In this document: positions 43,034 through 51,710 of the stretch, piece by piece | Numbering within the stretch: the stretch's first letter is position 1 | How the letters are laid out: every line of letters begins with the position of its first letter | Source of the DNA: Globicatella sulfidifaciens DSM 15739 | GTDB taxonomy: Bacteria > Bacillota > Bacilli > Lactobacillales > Aerococcaceae | Assembly: GCF_900167405.1 (NCBI RefSeq) | Contig: NZ_FUWO01000015.1 | Location: 1 to 54,894 of the forward strand | Length of the DNA stretch: 54,894 nt | Direction of reading: 5' to 3' | Made by a program: the position numbers and the translations under genes | The notes under the pieces: model-generated | Told to the model about the DNA's origin: nothing | Databases searched by the model: none | The model's input: only the letters and a program-made list of their open reading frames with translations

Positions 43034-43699
43034 ATGCAATATATCGCAATGATTGGCGATGTCATTGAGTCAAAGTCAATTAAAGAACTTCAACAATCAC
43101 AAGATCAATTAAATAAGATTATGAAGCAATTAAATGAGCAATATCAAACGACTATTGTTTCCAATTTTACTATTACAACCGGTGATGAATTTCAAGCCTT
43201 ACTGACAGCCAATGCACCATTTTTAAGGATTATGGATGAAATTTTAATGGCCTTTCGACCTTATAAAGTACGCTTTGGCTTTGGTTTAGGCGAGATGATG
43301 ACTGAAATCAATAATGAAATCAGCATCGGAGCAGATGGGCCGGCCTATTGGCATGCGCGCGCCGCTATAGAGTATATTCACGAAAAAAATGACTATGGAA
43401 TGACGCAAGCACGAATTGGTCATGAAAACACTGAAACGGTTGAGGATTTGAATCATTATCTAGCGTTAACCGAATATATTCGTAGTAGTTGGGTGATGTC
43501 TCAAAATGATTTATTAGCAGTTTTATTGGCTAATGATATTTATCAAGAAGACTTTGAACATCAAATGATTGCTGCACAACTTAATATTAACCCCAGTGCC
43601 CTGAGTAAGCGATTAAAGGGGAGTGGTATTAAAGTATATTTAAGAGGTCGCAATACCATTACTGACGCGGTGCATCAATTACTAAAGGAGGAAGAATAA
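43034..43699 (+). CDS. SatD-family protein
   Basis: A 221-aa protein with the SatD start MQYIAMIGDVIESKSI, a central TITTGDEFQALL and RFGFGLGEMMTEI, and a C-terminal segment MIAAQLNINPSALSKRLKGS that looks like a helix-turn-helix. SatD was named in a streptococcal acid-tolerance locus; its biochemical role is unknown. Family members are often next to a DUF3307 membrane protein, but none follows here. The gene starts at ATG 43034 behind AAGAGGTGAGG and two perfect operator palindromes. Confidence 0.85.
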   Translation: MQYIAMIGDVIESKSIKELQQSQDQLNKIMKQLNEQYQTTIVSNFTITTGDEFQALLTANAPFLRIMDEILMAFRPYKVRFGFGLGEMMTEINNEISIGADGPAYWHARAAIEYIHEKNDYGMTQARIGHENTETVEDLNHYLALTEYIRSSWVMSQNDLLAVLLANDIYQEDFEHQMIAAQLNINPSALSKRLKGSGIKVYLRGRNTITDAVHQLLKEEE

Positions 43700-44104
43700 T
43701 GATGGTTGTACTAGGAAAATGAATGCCTTGTTGTTTTATACCGCTCCTATTATTTTGTATCGCTTAAATCAGGCGACTATCTTAAACCCCTATCTTTTTG
43801 ATCAAAAATCAACCAAAACGCCCTTATTTTTGAAATGTTTCAAAAATATTTTTGTTATCACAAAAAGCTTCTAAAACCTTATGATATCAATGTTTTTAAG
43901 ACTTATTCATTTTATCGTTTTTCATACAAAATCAGACAATAATCAACTTCATCATTCACAAATTTATCATAATTGATTATAATGATGGTAAATGAATGTC
44001 ATCGGTTAGTTCAATCAATGAAAGTTGGTTGGAGGCAACAATTGAGATTTTCAGTAAAATTGTGGATTAACCTCGACATTCAAAAATCGATGAGGAGTGA
44101 TACC
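43700..44104. other. Spacer with the fructokinase promoter
   Basis: No gene is seen. The expected SatD partner (DUF3307) is absent; only a seven-codon frame MMVVLGK follows. TTCACA (43955-43960), 17 bp, TATAAT (43978-43983) forms a good promoter for the fructokinase, giving a leader of about 115 nt without obvious structure. Confidence 0.55.
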
Positions 44105-44965
44105 ATGTATGGTGCATTAGAAGCAGGTGGCACAAAATGCGTTTGTGCTATGTTTGATAACGAAGGACAAATTATTGAGCGAGTAAGTATTCCTACTGAA
44201 ACGCCCGATATTTCTGTACCAAAAATGATTGCTTTCTTTAAAAAATATCCTGAGATGAAAGCATTAGGGATTGGGTCATTCGGTCCTTTAGGCGATAATG
44301 AAGAGTTATCTTCTTACGGTTATATTACAACCACTCCGAAAAAAGGCTGGAATAACTATAATTTCTTAGGTGCTTTTAAAGCAGAATTTGATGTACCGAT
44401 GGCGTGGACTACCGATGTGAACGCGGCGGCTTATGGTGAAATGAAACAAGGGGCAGCCAAAGGATTGGATAATGTCATTTATTTAACTGTTGGAACCGGT
44501 GTTGGGGGCGGTGTCGTTGTCGATGGGCATGTAGTCAGTGGCTATGGTCACCCTGAAACAGGCCATATGTTAGTCAGACGTCATCCAGAAGATCAATATG
44601 AAGGTAAATGTCCTTATCATGGAGACTGTTTAGAAGGGATGGCTGCTGGTCCAGCAATTGAAGAACGTTGGGGCCAAAAAGCCTTTGAATTAGGAGAAGA
44701 TCACCAAGCGTGGGAAATGGAAGCTTATTATATTGCGCAAGGATTGTATAATTACTATACTGTTTTAGGTTGCGAGCGATTCATTTTAGGTGGAGGCGTG
44801 ATGAAACAACGCCAATTATTCCCATTAATTCGTGAGAATTTCAAAAGGTTCAATAATGGTTATTTAGAAACACCAGAATTAGAAGGCTTTATCGTGCCAC
44901 CAGCATTAGAAGACGATGCCGGTATTACAGGATGTTATGAATTAGCGCGTGAATTATTATCTTAA
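44105..44965 (+). CDS. scrK: Fructokinase (ROK family)
   Basis: Phosphorylates fructose to fructose 6-phosphate in the cytosol; it fits the GH32 hydrolase downstream that releases fructose. The N-terminal ATP motif is GALEAGGTKCVCA. The phosphate/sugar region is YLTVGTGVGGGVV. The zinc-binding ROK signature is intact (HPEDQYEGKCPYHGDCLEG: His, Cys, His, Cys). Length 286 aa is typical for Firmicutes fructokinases. ATG 44105 lies behind GAGGAGTG; in-frame upstream codons back to 43973 are leader sequence. It is separated from the LacI gene by 200 bp. Confidence 0.93.
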   Translation: MYGALEAGGTKCVCAMFDNEGQIIERVSIPTETPDISVPKMIAFFKKYPEMKALGIGSFGPLGDNEELSSYGYITTTPKKGWNNYNFLGAFKAEFDVPMAWTTDVNAAAYGEMKQGAAKGLDNVIYLTVGTGVGGGVVVDGHVVSGYGHPETGHMLVRRHPEDQYEGKCPYHGDCLEGMAAGPAIEERWGQKAFELGEDHQAWEMEAYYIAQGLYNYYTVLGCERFILGGGVMKQRQLFPLIRENFKRFNNGYLETPELEGFIVPPALEDDAGITGCYELARELLS

Positions 44966-45162
44966 TATCGTATGCACGTTAAATTTTGTGAATGAATTGA
45001 GTCATGTAATCGACAATGAATTCAAATAAAAATGAGTGGTCATGACGAGACGGGAAGATTAACTTGTATTTCGTCTGCCACTTCCAATATTAACGATGGC
45101 TAGCGGATGCCTTAATTTGATAGTCATCGTTATTAATGTTTAAGTAAAGTGAGGTGAAAGAA

Positions 45163-46134
45163 ATGGCAACTATGAAAGATGTCGCAGAATTAGCGGGCGT
45201 TAGTTTAGGAACTGTCTCAAGAGTCATTAATAAAGCACAAGGCATTAAACCCCAAACGCTTGATAAGGTGAATGTAGCGATTGAAAAATTAAATTATATC
45301 CCCGACCAATATGCACGTGGGATGAAATTGAATCGTACCAATACCATTGCTTTAATCGTACCGACGATATGGCATCCGTTTTTTGGCGAGTTTGCTTATC
45401 ATGTCGAACAAGAATTGAGTCGATTAGATTATAAGATGCTTCTGTGTAACAGCGCTGGTCCTGAAAAGGAAGCAGAATATATAAAGATGTTACAACAAAA
45501 TAAAGTAGATGGGATTATTGCGATTACTTATAGTTCGATTGAAGAGTTTTTATCTTCAGGCATCCCTTTTGTTAGTTTTGACCGGGTGTTTCCAGGAATG
45601 GATATTGCTTATGTTGCGTCTGATAATAAGGTAGGTGCTGAAATAGCGGCGAAGACTCTCATTGAAAAAGGGTGTACGCATTTTGGGTTTGTGGGAGCAC
45701 ATAATGAGACGGAGAACGAAACGAAAAAGCGTCGTCAATATTTTGAAAAAACGATTGTAGATGCAGGCTATAAAATTTCAATTTTAGATGAAGTAGAGCC
45801 AGTTCCTAACTTAAAAGAAAAGATTCGTAAGTTTTTAATTGCAAATCCTACAATTGATGGTATCTTTACGATTAATGACTTTGCGGCGCTTGATGTGATT
45901 GAAGTTGCGGAAGATTTAGGCATTAAAGTACCAGAGGATCTACAAATAATTGGCTATGATGGAATAAAAATGGCGATGGAACGACAATATGTTGTGTCAA
46001 CGATTAAACAACCATTAGAAGAAATGTCTAAAAAAGCGGTGGAACTTATTTTAGATATTATTGATGATAAGGAGCATACGCGTCAATATTTAATTCCTGG
46101 TTATTACGTTGAAGGCAAAACCACAAAAAAATAA
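45163..46134 (+). CDS. LacI-family transcriptional regulator of the fructan/sucrose locus
   Basis: A 323-aa repressor with an N-terminal LacI helix-turn-helix, MKDVAELAGVSLGTVSRVIN, the hinge YARGMKLNRTNTI, and a periplasmic-binding-like effector domain ending IPGYYVEGKTTKK. It sits directly upstream of a promoter with two perfect TTGAAACGTTTCAA palindromes of the type bound by such repressors, so it very likely controls the ABC-GH32 operon. GAGGTG lies 7 bp before ATG 45163. The effector is probably sucrose, a fructan fragment or a phosphorylated product. Confidence 0.9.
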   Translation: MATMKDVAELAGVSLGTVSRVINKAQGIKPQTLDKVNVAIEKLNYIPDQYARGMKLNRTNTIALIVPTIWHPFFGEFAYHVEQELSRLDYKMLLCNSAGPEKEAEYIKMLQQNKVDGIIAITYSSIEEFLSSGIPFVSFDRVFPGMDIAYVASDNKVGAEIAAKTLIEKGCTHFGFVGAHNETENETKKRRQYFEKTIVDAGYKISILDEVEPVPNLKEKIRKFLIANPTIDGIFTINDFAALDVIEVAEDLGIKVPEDLQIIGYDGIKMAMERQYVVSTIKQPLEEMSKKAVELILDIIDDKEHTRQYLIPGYYVEGKTTKK

Positions 46135-46152
46135 AAATAATTAAAATATCTA

Positions 46153-46320
46153 TTGACAAAAAACGCTTTCTTTTATAAACTAAGAGTGTAGAAAGTTACG
46201 TAGTATTTTTTTTAGAGTATAATTGAAACGTTTCAATAGTAATGTTAAATAAATTAAAATTAAAATGTGCTGCCAAGCAATGCAGCACTGATTATTTAAA
46301 CTTAATTTGAAACGTTTCAA
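46153..46320 (+). promoter_or_regulatory. Promoter with two LacI-type operators, a cre-like site and a leader hairpin
   Basis: The promoter is TTGACA (46153-46158), 17 bp, TAAACT (46176-46181). AAAAAACGCTTTCT between the boxes is a fair catabolite-responsive-element match. Operators TTGAAACGTTTCAA are at 46223-46236 and 46307-46320, 84 bp apart (about eight helical turns), which allows looping; the second abuts the AAAGGAGGAG site. A perfect hairpin GTGCTGC..GCAGCAC lies between them (46267-46288). Confidence 0.75.
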
Positions 46321-46336
46321 AAGGAGGAGAAAACAG

Positions 46337-47257
46337 ATGTCAACGGTCATCAAAAAAGAGTTGAGTACTTGGGAGAAAATAAAAAAACAAAAAGTATTAT
46401 TTTTTATGTTGTTACCAGGTTTACTACTAACATTCGTATTTAAGTATATCCCGATGTACGGAGTCTTAATTGCCTTTAAGGACTACAATCCATTACGAGG
46501 TATCTTAGGAAGTGATTGGGTAGGATTTAAAGAATTTGCCAGGTTCTTATCAGCACCCAATCTGGGATTATTAGTCGGGAACACCATAAAGTTAAGCGTC
46601 TATGGATTATTGTGGGGTTTCTTGCCACCGATTATTTTAGCAATTATGTTAAATCAGTTAGCCAGTCCAAGATTGAAAAGACAAATCCAGTTAATCTTAT
46701 ATGCACCTAACTTTATCTCAGTGGTGGTCATTGTCGGGATGATTTTTCTACTGTTCTCGATTGAAGGTCCGGTAAATCGTATTTTAGAAATGGTAGGCAT
46801 CAATATTAATTTTATGACCAATCCTAATTATTTTAGAAGCTTATACATTGGAAGTGGTATTTGGCAAGGAATGGGTTGGGCTTCGACCTTGTACACAGCC
46901 ACATTGGTTAACGTTGATCCGTCACTAGTTGAAGCAGCTAAACTAGATGGTGCTAATATTTTACAAAGAATATGGCATATTGACTTACCGACCTTAAAAC
47001 CGGTGATGGTTATTCAATTCATTTTGGCAGCAGGTAACATTATGAGTGTCGGTTATGAGAAAGCTTACTTAATGCAAACATCTTTAAACTTAACTGCGTC
47101 TGAAATTATATCGACATATGTTTATAAACAAGGTTTAGTTTCAGGAAATTATTCTTATTCAACAGCTGTTGGTTTAATCAATACCGTGATTAATGTTGTA
47201 TTACTGATAATTGTAAATAAAACAGTGCAACAGTTAAATGATGGCGAAGGATTATAG
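46337..47257 (+). CDS. ABC sugar transporter permease, LplB-like
   Basis: A 306-aa inner-membrane permease with six helices. The family start is WEKIKKQKVLFFMLLPGLLL, then FKYIPMYGVLIAFKDYNP. The EAA loop that docks the ATPase is VEAAKLDGANILQRIWHIDL. This LplB/YtfT-type subgroup carries complex or oligosaccharides. The start is ATG 46337 after AAAGGAGGAG. It is the first gene of a four-gene operon; no ATPase gene is included, so a shared MsmK-like ATPase encoded elsewhere probably energises it. Confidence 0.9.
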   Translation: MSTVIKKELSTWEKIKKQKVLFFMLLPGLLLTFVFKYIPMYGVLIAFKDYNPLRGILGSDWVGFKEFARFLSAPNLGLLVGNTIKLSVYGLLWGFLPPIILAIMLNQLASPRLKRQIQLILYAPNFISVVVIVGMIFLLFSIEGPVNRILEMVGININFMTNPNYFRSLYIGSGIWQGMGWASTLYTATLVNVDPSLVEAAKLDGANILQRIWHIDLPTLKPVMVIQFILAAGNIMSVGYEKAYLMQTSLNLTASEIISTYVYKQGLVSGNYSYSTAVGLINTVINVVLLIIVNKTVQQLNDGEGL

Positions 47258-47264
47258 GAGGTAA

Positions 47265-48155
47265 ATGATGAATTCAGCAATGCAAACCGATTTTGACCGT
47301 CGAATTTTACTGATTAATAGAATCTTGATTGGTCTAATAGTTTTAATTACTTTTGTACCACTTGTCTATATTTTGATTGCTTCTTTCATGGATCCGACTA
47401 CTCTATTAGCCAAAGGAATTAGTTTAAATCCGAAAGACTGGACCATACAAGGCTATCAAAGAGTTTTTTCAGATTCTTCCATTGTGCGAGGTTTTTTAAA
47501 TTCGATTTTTTATTCTGTAGCTTTTTCGATTATTACAGTCGCTGTCTCAATGTTAACAGCATATCCACTGTCTAGAAAAGACTTAGTTGGTAGAAAATGG
47601 ATTAATATTATGTTATTAATTACCATGTTTTTTGGGGGCGGCTTAGTTCCAACTTATTTATTAGTGAAGCAACTGGGAATGTTAAATACCGTGTGGTCAA
47701 TCTTAATTCCGGGGGCGGTTAATGTTTGGAATATTATTTTAATTCGAACTTACTGTCAAAATTTACCTGAAGAATTAATTGAAGCAGCCGTTATCGATGG
47801 TGCCAATGATTTTCAAATTTTTGTCAAAATTATTGTGCCATTATGTAAGCCAATTTTATTTGTACTCTTCTTATATGCTTTTGTAGGTCAATGGAATTCA
47901 TATTTTGATGCGATGATTTATTTAAAAGATCCAAAATTAGAACCTTTACAATTGGTTTTACGAAAAATCTTAATTCAAAATCAACCAAATCAAGAAATGA
48001 TTGGAACGAATACCGCGATGATTGATATTCAGCGGATTGCGGAAATGATCAAATACGCTACCATTGTAGTCTCAAGTTTACCATTGATGATTATGTACCC
48101 ATTCTTCCAAAAATACTTTGATAAAGGTATTTTGGTTGGTTCAATTAAAGGATAA
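47265..48155 (+). CDS. ABC sugar transporter permease, LplC/YtcP-like
   Basis: The second permease subunit, 296 aa, with six helices. It has the N-terminal VLITFVPLVYILIASFMDP, MFFGGGLVPTYLLVKQLGM and the EAA loop EELIEAAVIDGANDFQIF. It forms a heterodimer with the preceding protein. It follows by 7 bp with AGGAGG before ATG 47265. Confidence 0.9.
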   Translation: MMNSAMQTDFDRRILLINRILIGLIVLITFVPLVYILIASFMDPTTLLAKGISLNPKDWTIQGYQRVFSDSSIVRGFLNSIFYSVAFSIITVAVSMLTAYPLSRKDLVGRKWINIMLLITMFFGGGLVPTYLLVKQLGMLNTVWSILIPGAVNVWNIILIRTYCQNLPEELIEAAVIDGANDFQIFVKIIVPLCKPILFVLFLYAFVGQWNSYFDAMIYLKDPKLEPLQLVLRKILIQNQPNQEMIGTNTAMIDIQRIAEMIKYATIVVSSLPLMIMYPFFQKYFDKGILVGSIKG

Positions 48156-48179
48156 AAAAATTTTTTGGAGGGAAAAAAG

Positions 48180-49787
48180 ATGAAAAAAGTAAAAATGTTA
48201 GGATTGTTAATGTCCAGTGGTTTAATATTAGCCGCATGTAGTGGGGGTGGTGGAACCTCAAGTCCTGATTATGGTTTGAAAGATGTAAAATTTCCGTTAG
48301 AAAAACAGGTGACCTTAAAAGTGACGACCGGTAGTTCACCTTTAGCGCCAGAAGATCCAAATGATAAATTAATTGTCAAAAGATTAGAAGAAGATACGAA
48401 TGTTCATATTGAATGGACTAATTACAATACTGATTATGCTGAAAAACGTAACTTAGATATTTCCAGTGGTGATTTACCGGATGTATTCCATAATGCTGCG
48501 GCCTCTGATGTGGATTTAATTAAATGGGCTAAAAACGGCGTGATTGTACCGGTTGAAGATTTAATTGATCAATATATGCCGAATTTTAAGAAAATATTAG
48601 ATGAAAATCCAGAATATCGTGCAATGATTACCGCACCAGACGGTCATATATATTCATTCCCTTGGATTGAAGAATTAGGTTCTGATAAAGAATCGATTCA
48701 CTCTGTTAATGATATCGCATGGATTAACGTAGAATGGTTAGATAATTTAGGTTTAGACATGCCAGAAACAACCGATGATTTAATTGAAGTCCTAGAAGCA
48801 TTCAAAACTCAAGATCCTAATGGTAATGGTGAAGCGGATGAAATTCCAATGTCCTTTATTAATAATGGAGGTAATGAAGACTTTAAAATTTTAATGGGTG
48901 CCTTTGGAATCGGGGATACGGATGACCACGTTGTTGTCTCCAACGATAAAATCGTTGATTTTACAGCTGATAACGAAGAGTACAAAGAAGGAATCAAGTT
49001 CATGCGTGACTTATATGAACGTGGTTTATTAGATACTGAAGCCTTTGAACAAGATTGGAACACTTATATTGCGAAAGGTTCAGAGCATCGTTATGGTGTC
49101 TACTTTACATGGGACAAAGCCAATGTGACGGGAATGAATGATAGTTATGATATTTTACCGGCATTAGTAGGACCAGATGGTAAAAAGCATATTACTCGTA
49201 CTAATAACTTTGGGTTTTCTCGTGACCGTGCAGTCATTACTTCAGCGAATAAAAACTTAGAGTTAACAGCTAAATGGATTGATAAGATGTACGAACCGCT
49301 ACAATCGGTTCAAAATAACTGGGGAACTTATGGTGATGATACCCAACAAAACATCTTTGAATTTGATGAAGCAACTCAAACTTTAAAACATTTACCTTTA
49401 GAAGGGACTGCACCAGGAGAATTACGTCAAAAGACCGAATTAGGTGGACCTTTAGCTATCTTGGATGAATACTATGGTACTGTGACAACTATGCCAGATG
49501 ATGCGAAATGGCGTTTAGATTTATTACATGAACATTATGTGCCATATATGAATAATGATTATAATTATCCACGTGTATTTATGACCGTTGAAGACTTAGA
49601 AAAGGTTGAAACAATCGAAGCAGACTTAATGGAATATGTTAACCGTAAACGTTCAGAATGGATTGTTAACGGTAATATTGATGAAGAATGGGATGCGTAT
49701 TTAGCAGAATTGGATAGATTTAGATTACCAGAATGGTTAGAAATTAAACAAAAATATTTTGATGAGTATTTAGCTAACCAAGAATAG
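48180..49787 (+). CDS. Extracellular sugar-binding lipoprotein of the ABC transporter
   Basis: A 535-aa family 1 solute-binding protein of the LplA type. The signal peptide ends with a lipobox ILAAC followed by SGGGG, so it is anchored in the membrane. Binding-fold blocks include LPDVFHNAAASDVDLIKWAK, a calcium-loop-like DPNGNGEADE, and a C-terminal region rich in aromatic residues. The size is typical of binding proteins for oligosaccharides. ATG 48180 lies behind TTGGAGGG. The ligand is inferred to be sucrose or fructo-oligosaccharide from the GH32 gene that follows. Confidence 0.9.
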   Translation: MKKVKMLGLLMSSGLILAACSGGGGTSSPDYGLKDVKFPLEKQVTLKVTTGSSPLAPEDPNDKLIVKRLEEDTNVHIEWTNYNTDYAEKRNLDISSGDLPDVFHNAAASDVDLIKWAKNGVIVPVEDLIDQYMPNFKKILDENPEYRAMITAPDGHIYSFPWIEELGSDKESIHSVNDIAWINVEWLDNLGLDMPETTDDLIEVLEAFKTQDPNGNGEADEIPMSFINNGGNEDFKILMGAFGIGDTDDHVVVSNDKIVDFTADNEEYKEGIKFMRDLYERGLLDTEAFEQDWNTYIAKGSEHRYGVYFTWDKANVTGMNDSYDILPALVGPDGKKHITRTNNFGFSRDRAVITSANKNLELTAKWIDKMYEPLQSVQNNWGTYGDDTQQNIFEFDEATQTLKHLPLEGTAPGELRQKTELGGPLAILDEYYGTVTTMPDDAKWRLDLLHEHYVPYMNNDYNYPRVFMTVEDLEKVETIEADLMEYVNRKRSEWIVNGNIDEEWDAYLAELDRFRLPEWLEIKQKYFDEYLANQE

Positions 49788-49801
49788 TAGGAGGCGTATC
49801 A

Positions 49802-51223
49802 GTGAATCAATTTACAATCGAGCGAGCAAATCAATTTATTGAAGAAAACAAACATTTAGTCAATCCACAATACCGACCTCAGGTGCATTTTACTGCACCT
49901 ATCGGGTGGATTAATGATCCAAATGGTTTTATCTTTTATCAAGGAGAGTACCATTTGTTTTATCAACATTATCCTTATGATGCGATTTGGGGACCGATGC
50001 ATTGGGGACATGCAAAGTCAAAGGATTTGATCCATTGGGAACATTTACCAGTAGCGTTAGCACCAGATAAAGACTATGACCTTGGTGGTTGTTTTTCAGG
50101 TAGTGCCATTGAAAAAGATGGCAAATTATGGTTAATGTATACGGGGAATATTCAAAATGAACAAGGCGAACCCCGTCAAATTCAAAACATCGCTGTCTCA
50201 GAAGATGGTATTCATTTTGAAAAAATTGCCCAAAACCCGGTATTAACCGAAGCGGATTTACCTGAAGGAATTGTGCCAGCTGATTTCCGTGATCCTAAGG
50301 TTTTTGAAAAAGATGGTAAATATTATGCGGTAATTGTGGCTCGTCATGTAGACGGTGTAGGTTGCGTCTTATTATACAGTTCCGATGATTTAATTGATTG
50401 GCAATATGAATCGATTTTCCTTAAAGGAACGAAAGAACAAGGCGAAATGTGGGAATGTCCAGATTACTTTAATCTCGATGGCGTCGATACACTCTTAATG
50501 TCACCGATGCGTTTTGAACGCGATGATTTGAGTCACCATAACTTAAATACTACGGTAGTTGTTAAAGGGAAAGTTGATTGGGAGAAAAAGGAATTTATCC
50601 CTGAACAATGGGACGAATTAGATCATGGACATGATTTCTATGCGCCTCAAACATTAGAAGATGATCAAGGACGTCGTATTATGATTGCTTGGATGAATAC
50701 TTGGGGACGAAACAATGTGACCAAAGAGTTAGACCATCAGTGGGCTTTCAGTATGACAATGCCCCGTGTCTTAAATTGGCGCGACAATCAATTTACACAA
50801 ACACACGTGCTGACTGAAGCGCATTTAGCAGCAGAAACGATGGATGATTTCTCAACCAATCAAGCAAAATTATTAGTCTTACAACCTAAGAAGCAAGCCG
50901 ATTTTGAGTTGCGAGTAGGGAGTGCCAATGACTATGTCAGCATTCGTTATGAAAAAGATGGCAATGCGGTTTATTTAGACCGAGAAAATCTAAGAATTGA
51001 TTTATCAGGTGAAGAAAATGAACCTGTCAACCAGCGAGGTTTCAGAGTAAAAGAAGCTCAATTAGCTAAACTGGAAATTATTTTAGATACGAATTCAATC
51101 GAATTAATTACCAATGATGGTACAGCAACCTTATCCTCTAATATTTATTTAGGAGAAGGAATTGAACCTGTTGTGACATTATGGAATGGAGACGTTGAAA
51201 TTACAAGTTATGTCATTCAATAA
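49802..51223 (+). CDS. GH32 beta-fructofuranosidase (sucrase/fructan hydrolase)
   Basis: A 473-aa intracellular hydrolase without a signal peptide. The catalytic residues are clear: nucleophile Asp39 in GWINDPNGF, transition-state stabiliser in PADFRDPKVF, and acid/base Glu in GEMWECPDYF. The five-bladed propeller is followed by a C-terminal beta domain. Because uptake is by an ABC transporter and not a PTS, the natural substrate is probably unphosphorylated sucrose or short fructans rather than sucrose 6-phosphate. The start is GTG 49802, 8 bp after GTAGGAGG. Fructose released would feed the upstream fructokinase. Confidence 0.92.
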   Translation: MNQFTIERANQFIEENKHLVNPQYRPQVHFTAPIGWINDPNGFIFYQGEYHLFYQHYPYDAIWGPMHWGHAKSKDLIHWEHLPVALAPDKDYDLGGCFSGSAIEKDGKLWLMYTGNIQNEQGEPRQIQNIAVSEDGIHFEKIAQNPVLTEADLPEGIVPADFRDPKVFEKDGKYYAVIVARHVDGVGCVLLYSSDDLIDWQYESIFLKGTKEQGEMWECPDYFNLDGVDTLLMSPMRFERDDLSHHNLNTTVVVKGKVDWEKKEFIPEQWDELDHGHDFYAPQTLEDDQGRRIMIAWMNTWGRNNVTKELDHQWAFSMTMPRVLNWRDNQFTQTHVLTEAHLAAETMDDFSTNQAKLLVLQPKKQADFELRVGSANDYVSIRYEKDGNAVYLDRENLRIDLSGEENEPVNQRGFRVKEAQLAKLEIILDTNSIELITNDGTATLSSNIYLGEGIEPVVTLWNGDVEITSYVIQ

Positions 51224-51251
51224 TTGTTTGGTTATGGTTTGTTTAGGCTTT

Positions 51252-51425
51252 AGGTCATAACCTCCAATAGTACCTTTGTTGACATTTGAGGCAATAGCAG
51301 GTCATGACGTTTAATAGTGTATTCATTGATATTGGTTGGTACTTTAATTAATGACATCTAATAATATCTCATTGACATTAGGTGAACCTCTATCATGACA
51401 TCCAGTAAAAGCTTCAATGATTGAT
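51252..51425. repeat. Degenerate tandem array, unit about 44-48 bp
   Basis: Units anchored on TCATRAC start at 51254, 51302, 51349 (TAATGAC) and 51393. They share the order TCATGACATCYAATAGT, a TTCATTGAYATT block and GGT. Sequence identity is low but order and spacing persist. No gene is seen. Confidence 0.55.
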
Positions 51426-51457
51426 AGATGATTATTTAAAACAACTTAATAGGGAAT

Positions 51458-51505
51458 GGACCAATCAAAGGTAATCAAGGGATTACTAATGATTGGTCCT
51501 TTTTG
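51458..51505 (+). terminator. Rho-independent terminator of the fructan operon
   Basis: GGACCAATCA (51458-51467) pairs with TGATTGGTCC (51490-51499) and an inner GGTAATC/GATTAC stem, followed by TTTTT. A partial second copy of the arm, GGACCAATCATTA, occurs at about 51531. Confidence 0.9.
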
Positions 51506-51643
51506 TTGGGGTAAAAATAAGGACCAATCATTAACAATCGAATCATAGGACGGTTCATGATAGTTCCTGTTGGTGTTGTAACAAAAAATATGGTCTTAAT
51601 CATTAAGAAAATGTAAAAATTACTTTTTGTTTTAGAAAAACAC

Positions 51644-51672
51644 TTGACTTAATAATAGATAATTATTACTAT
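51644..51672 (+). promoter_or_regulatory. Promoter with an inverted repeat, possible zinc-regulated site
   Basis: TTGACT (51644-51649), 17 bp, TACTAT (51667-51672). The spacer is almost entirely an inverted repeat TAATAAT-N5-ATTATTA (51650-51668). It does not match the usual AdcR motif TTAAC-N2-GTTAA, but its position would let a bound regulator block transcription of the zinc gene. Confidence 0.5.
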
Positions 51673-51710
51673 TTAAAACGTTGAGTTTATAATTTGAAAG
51701 GTTGAGAGAA

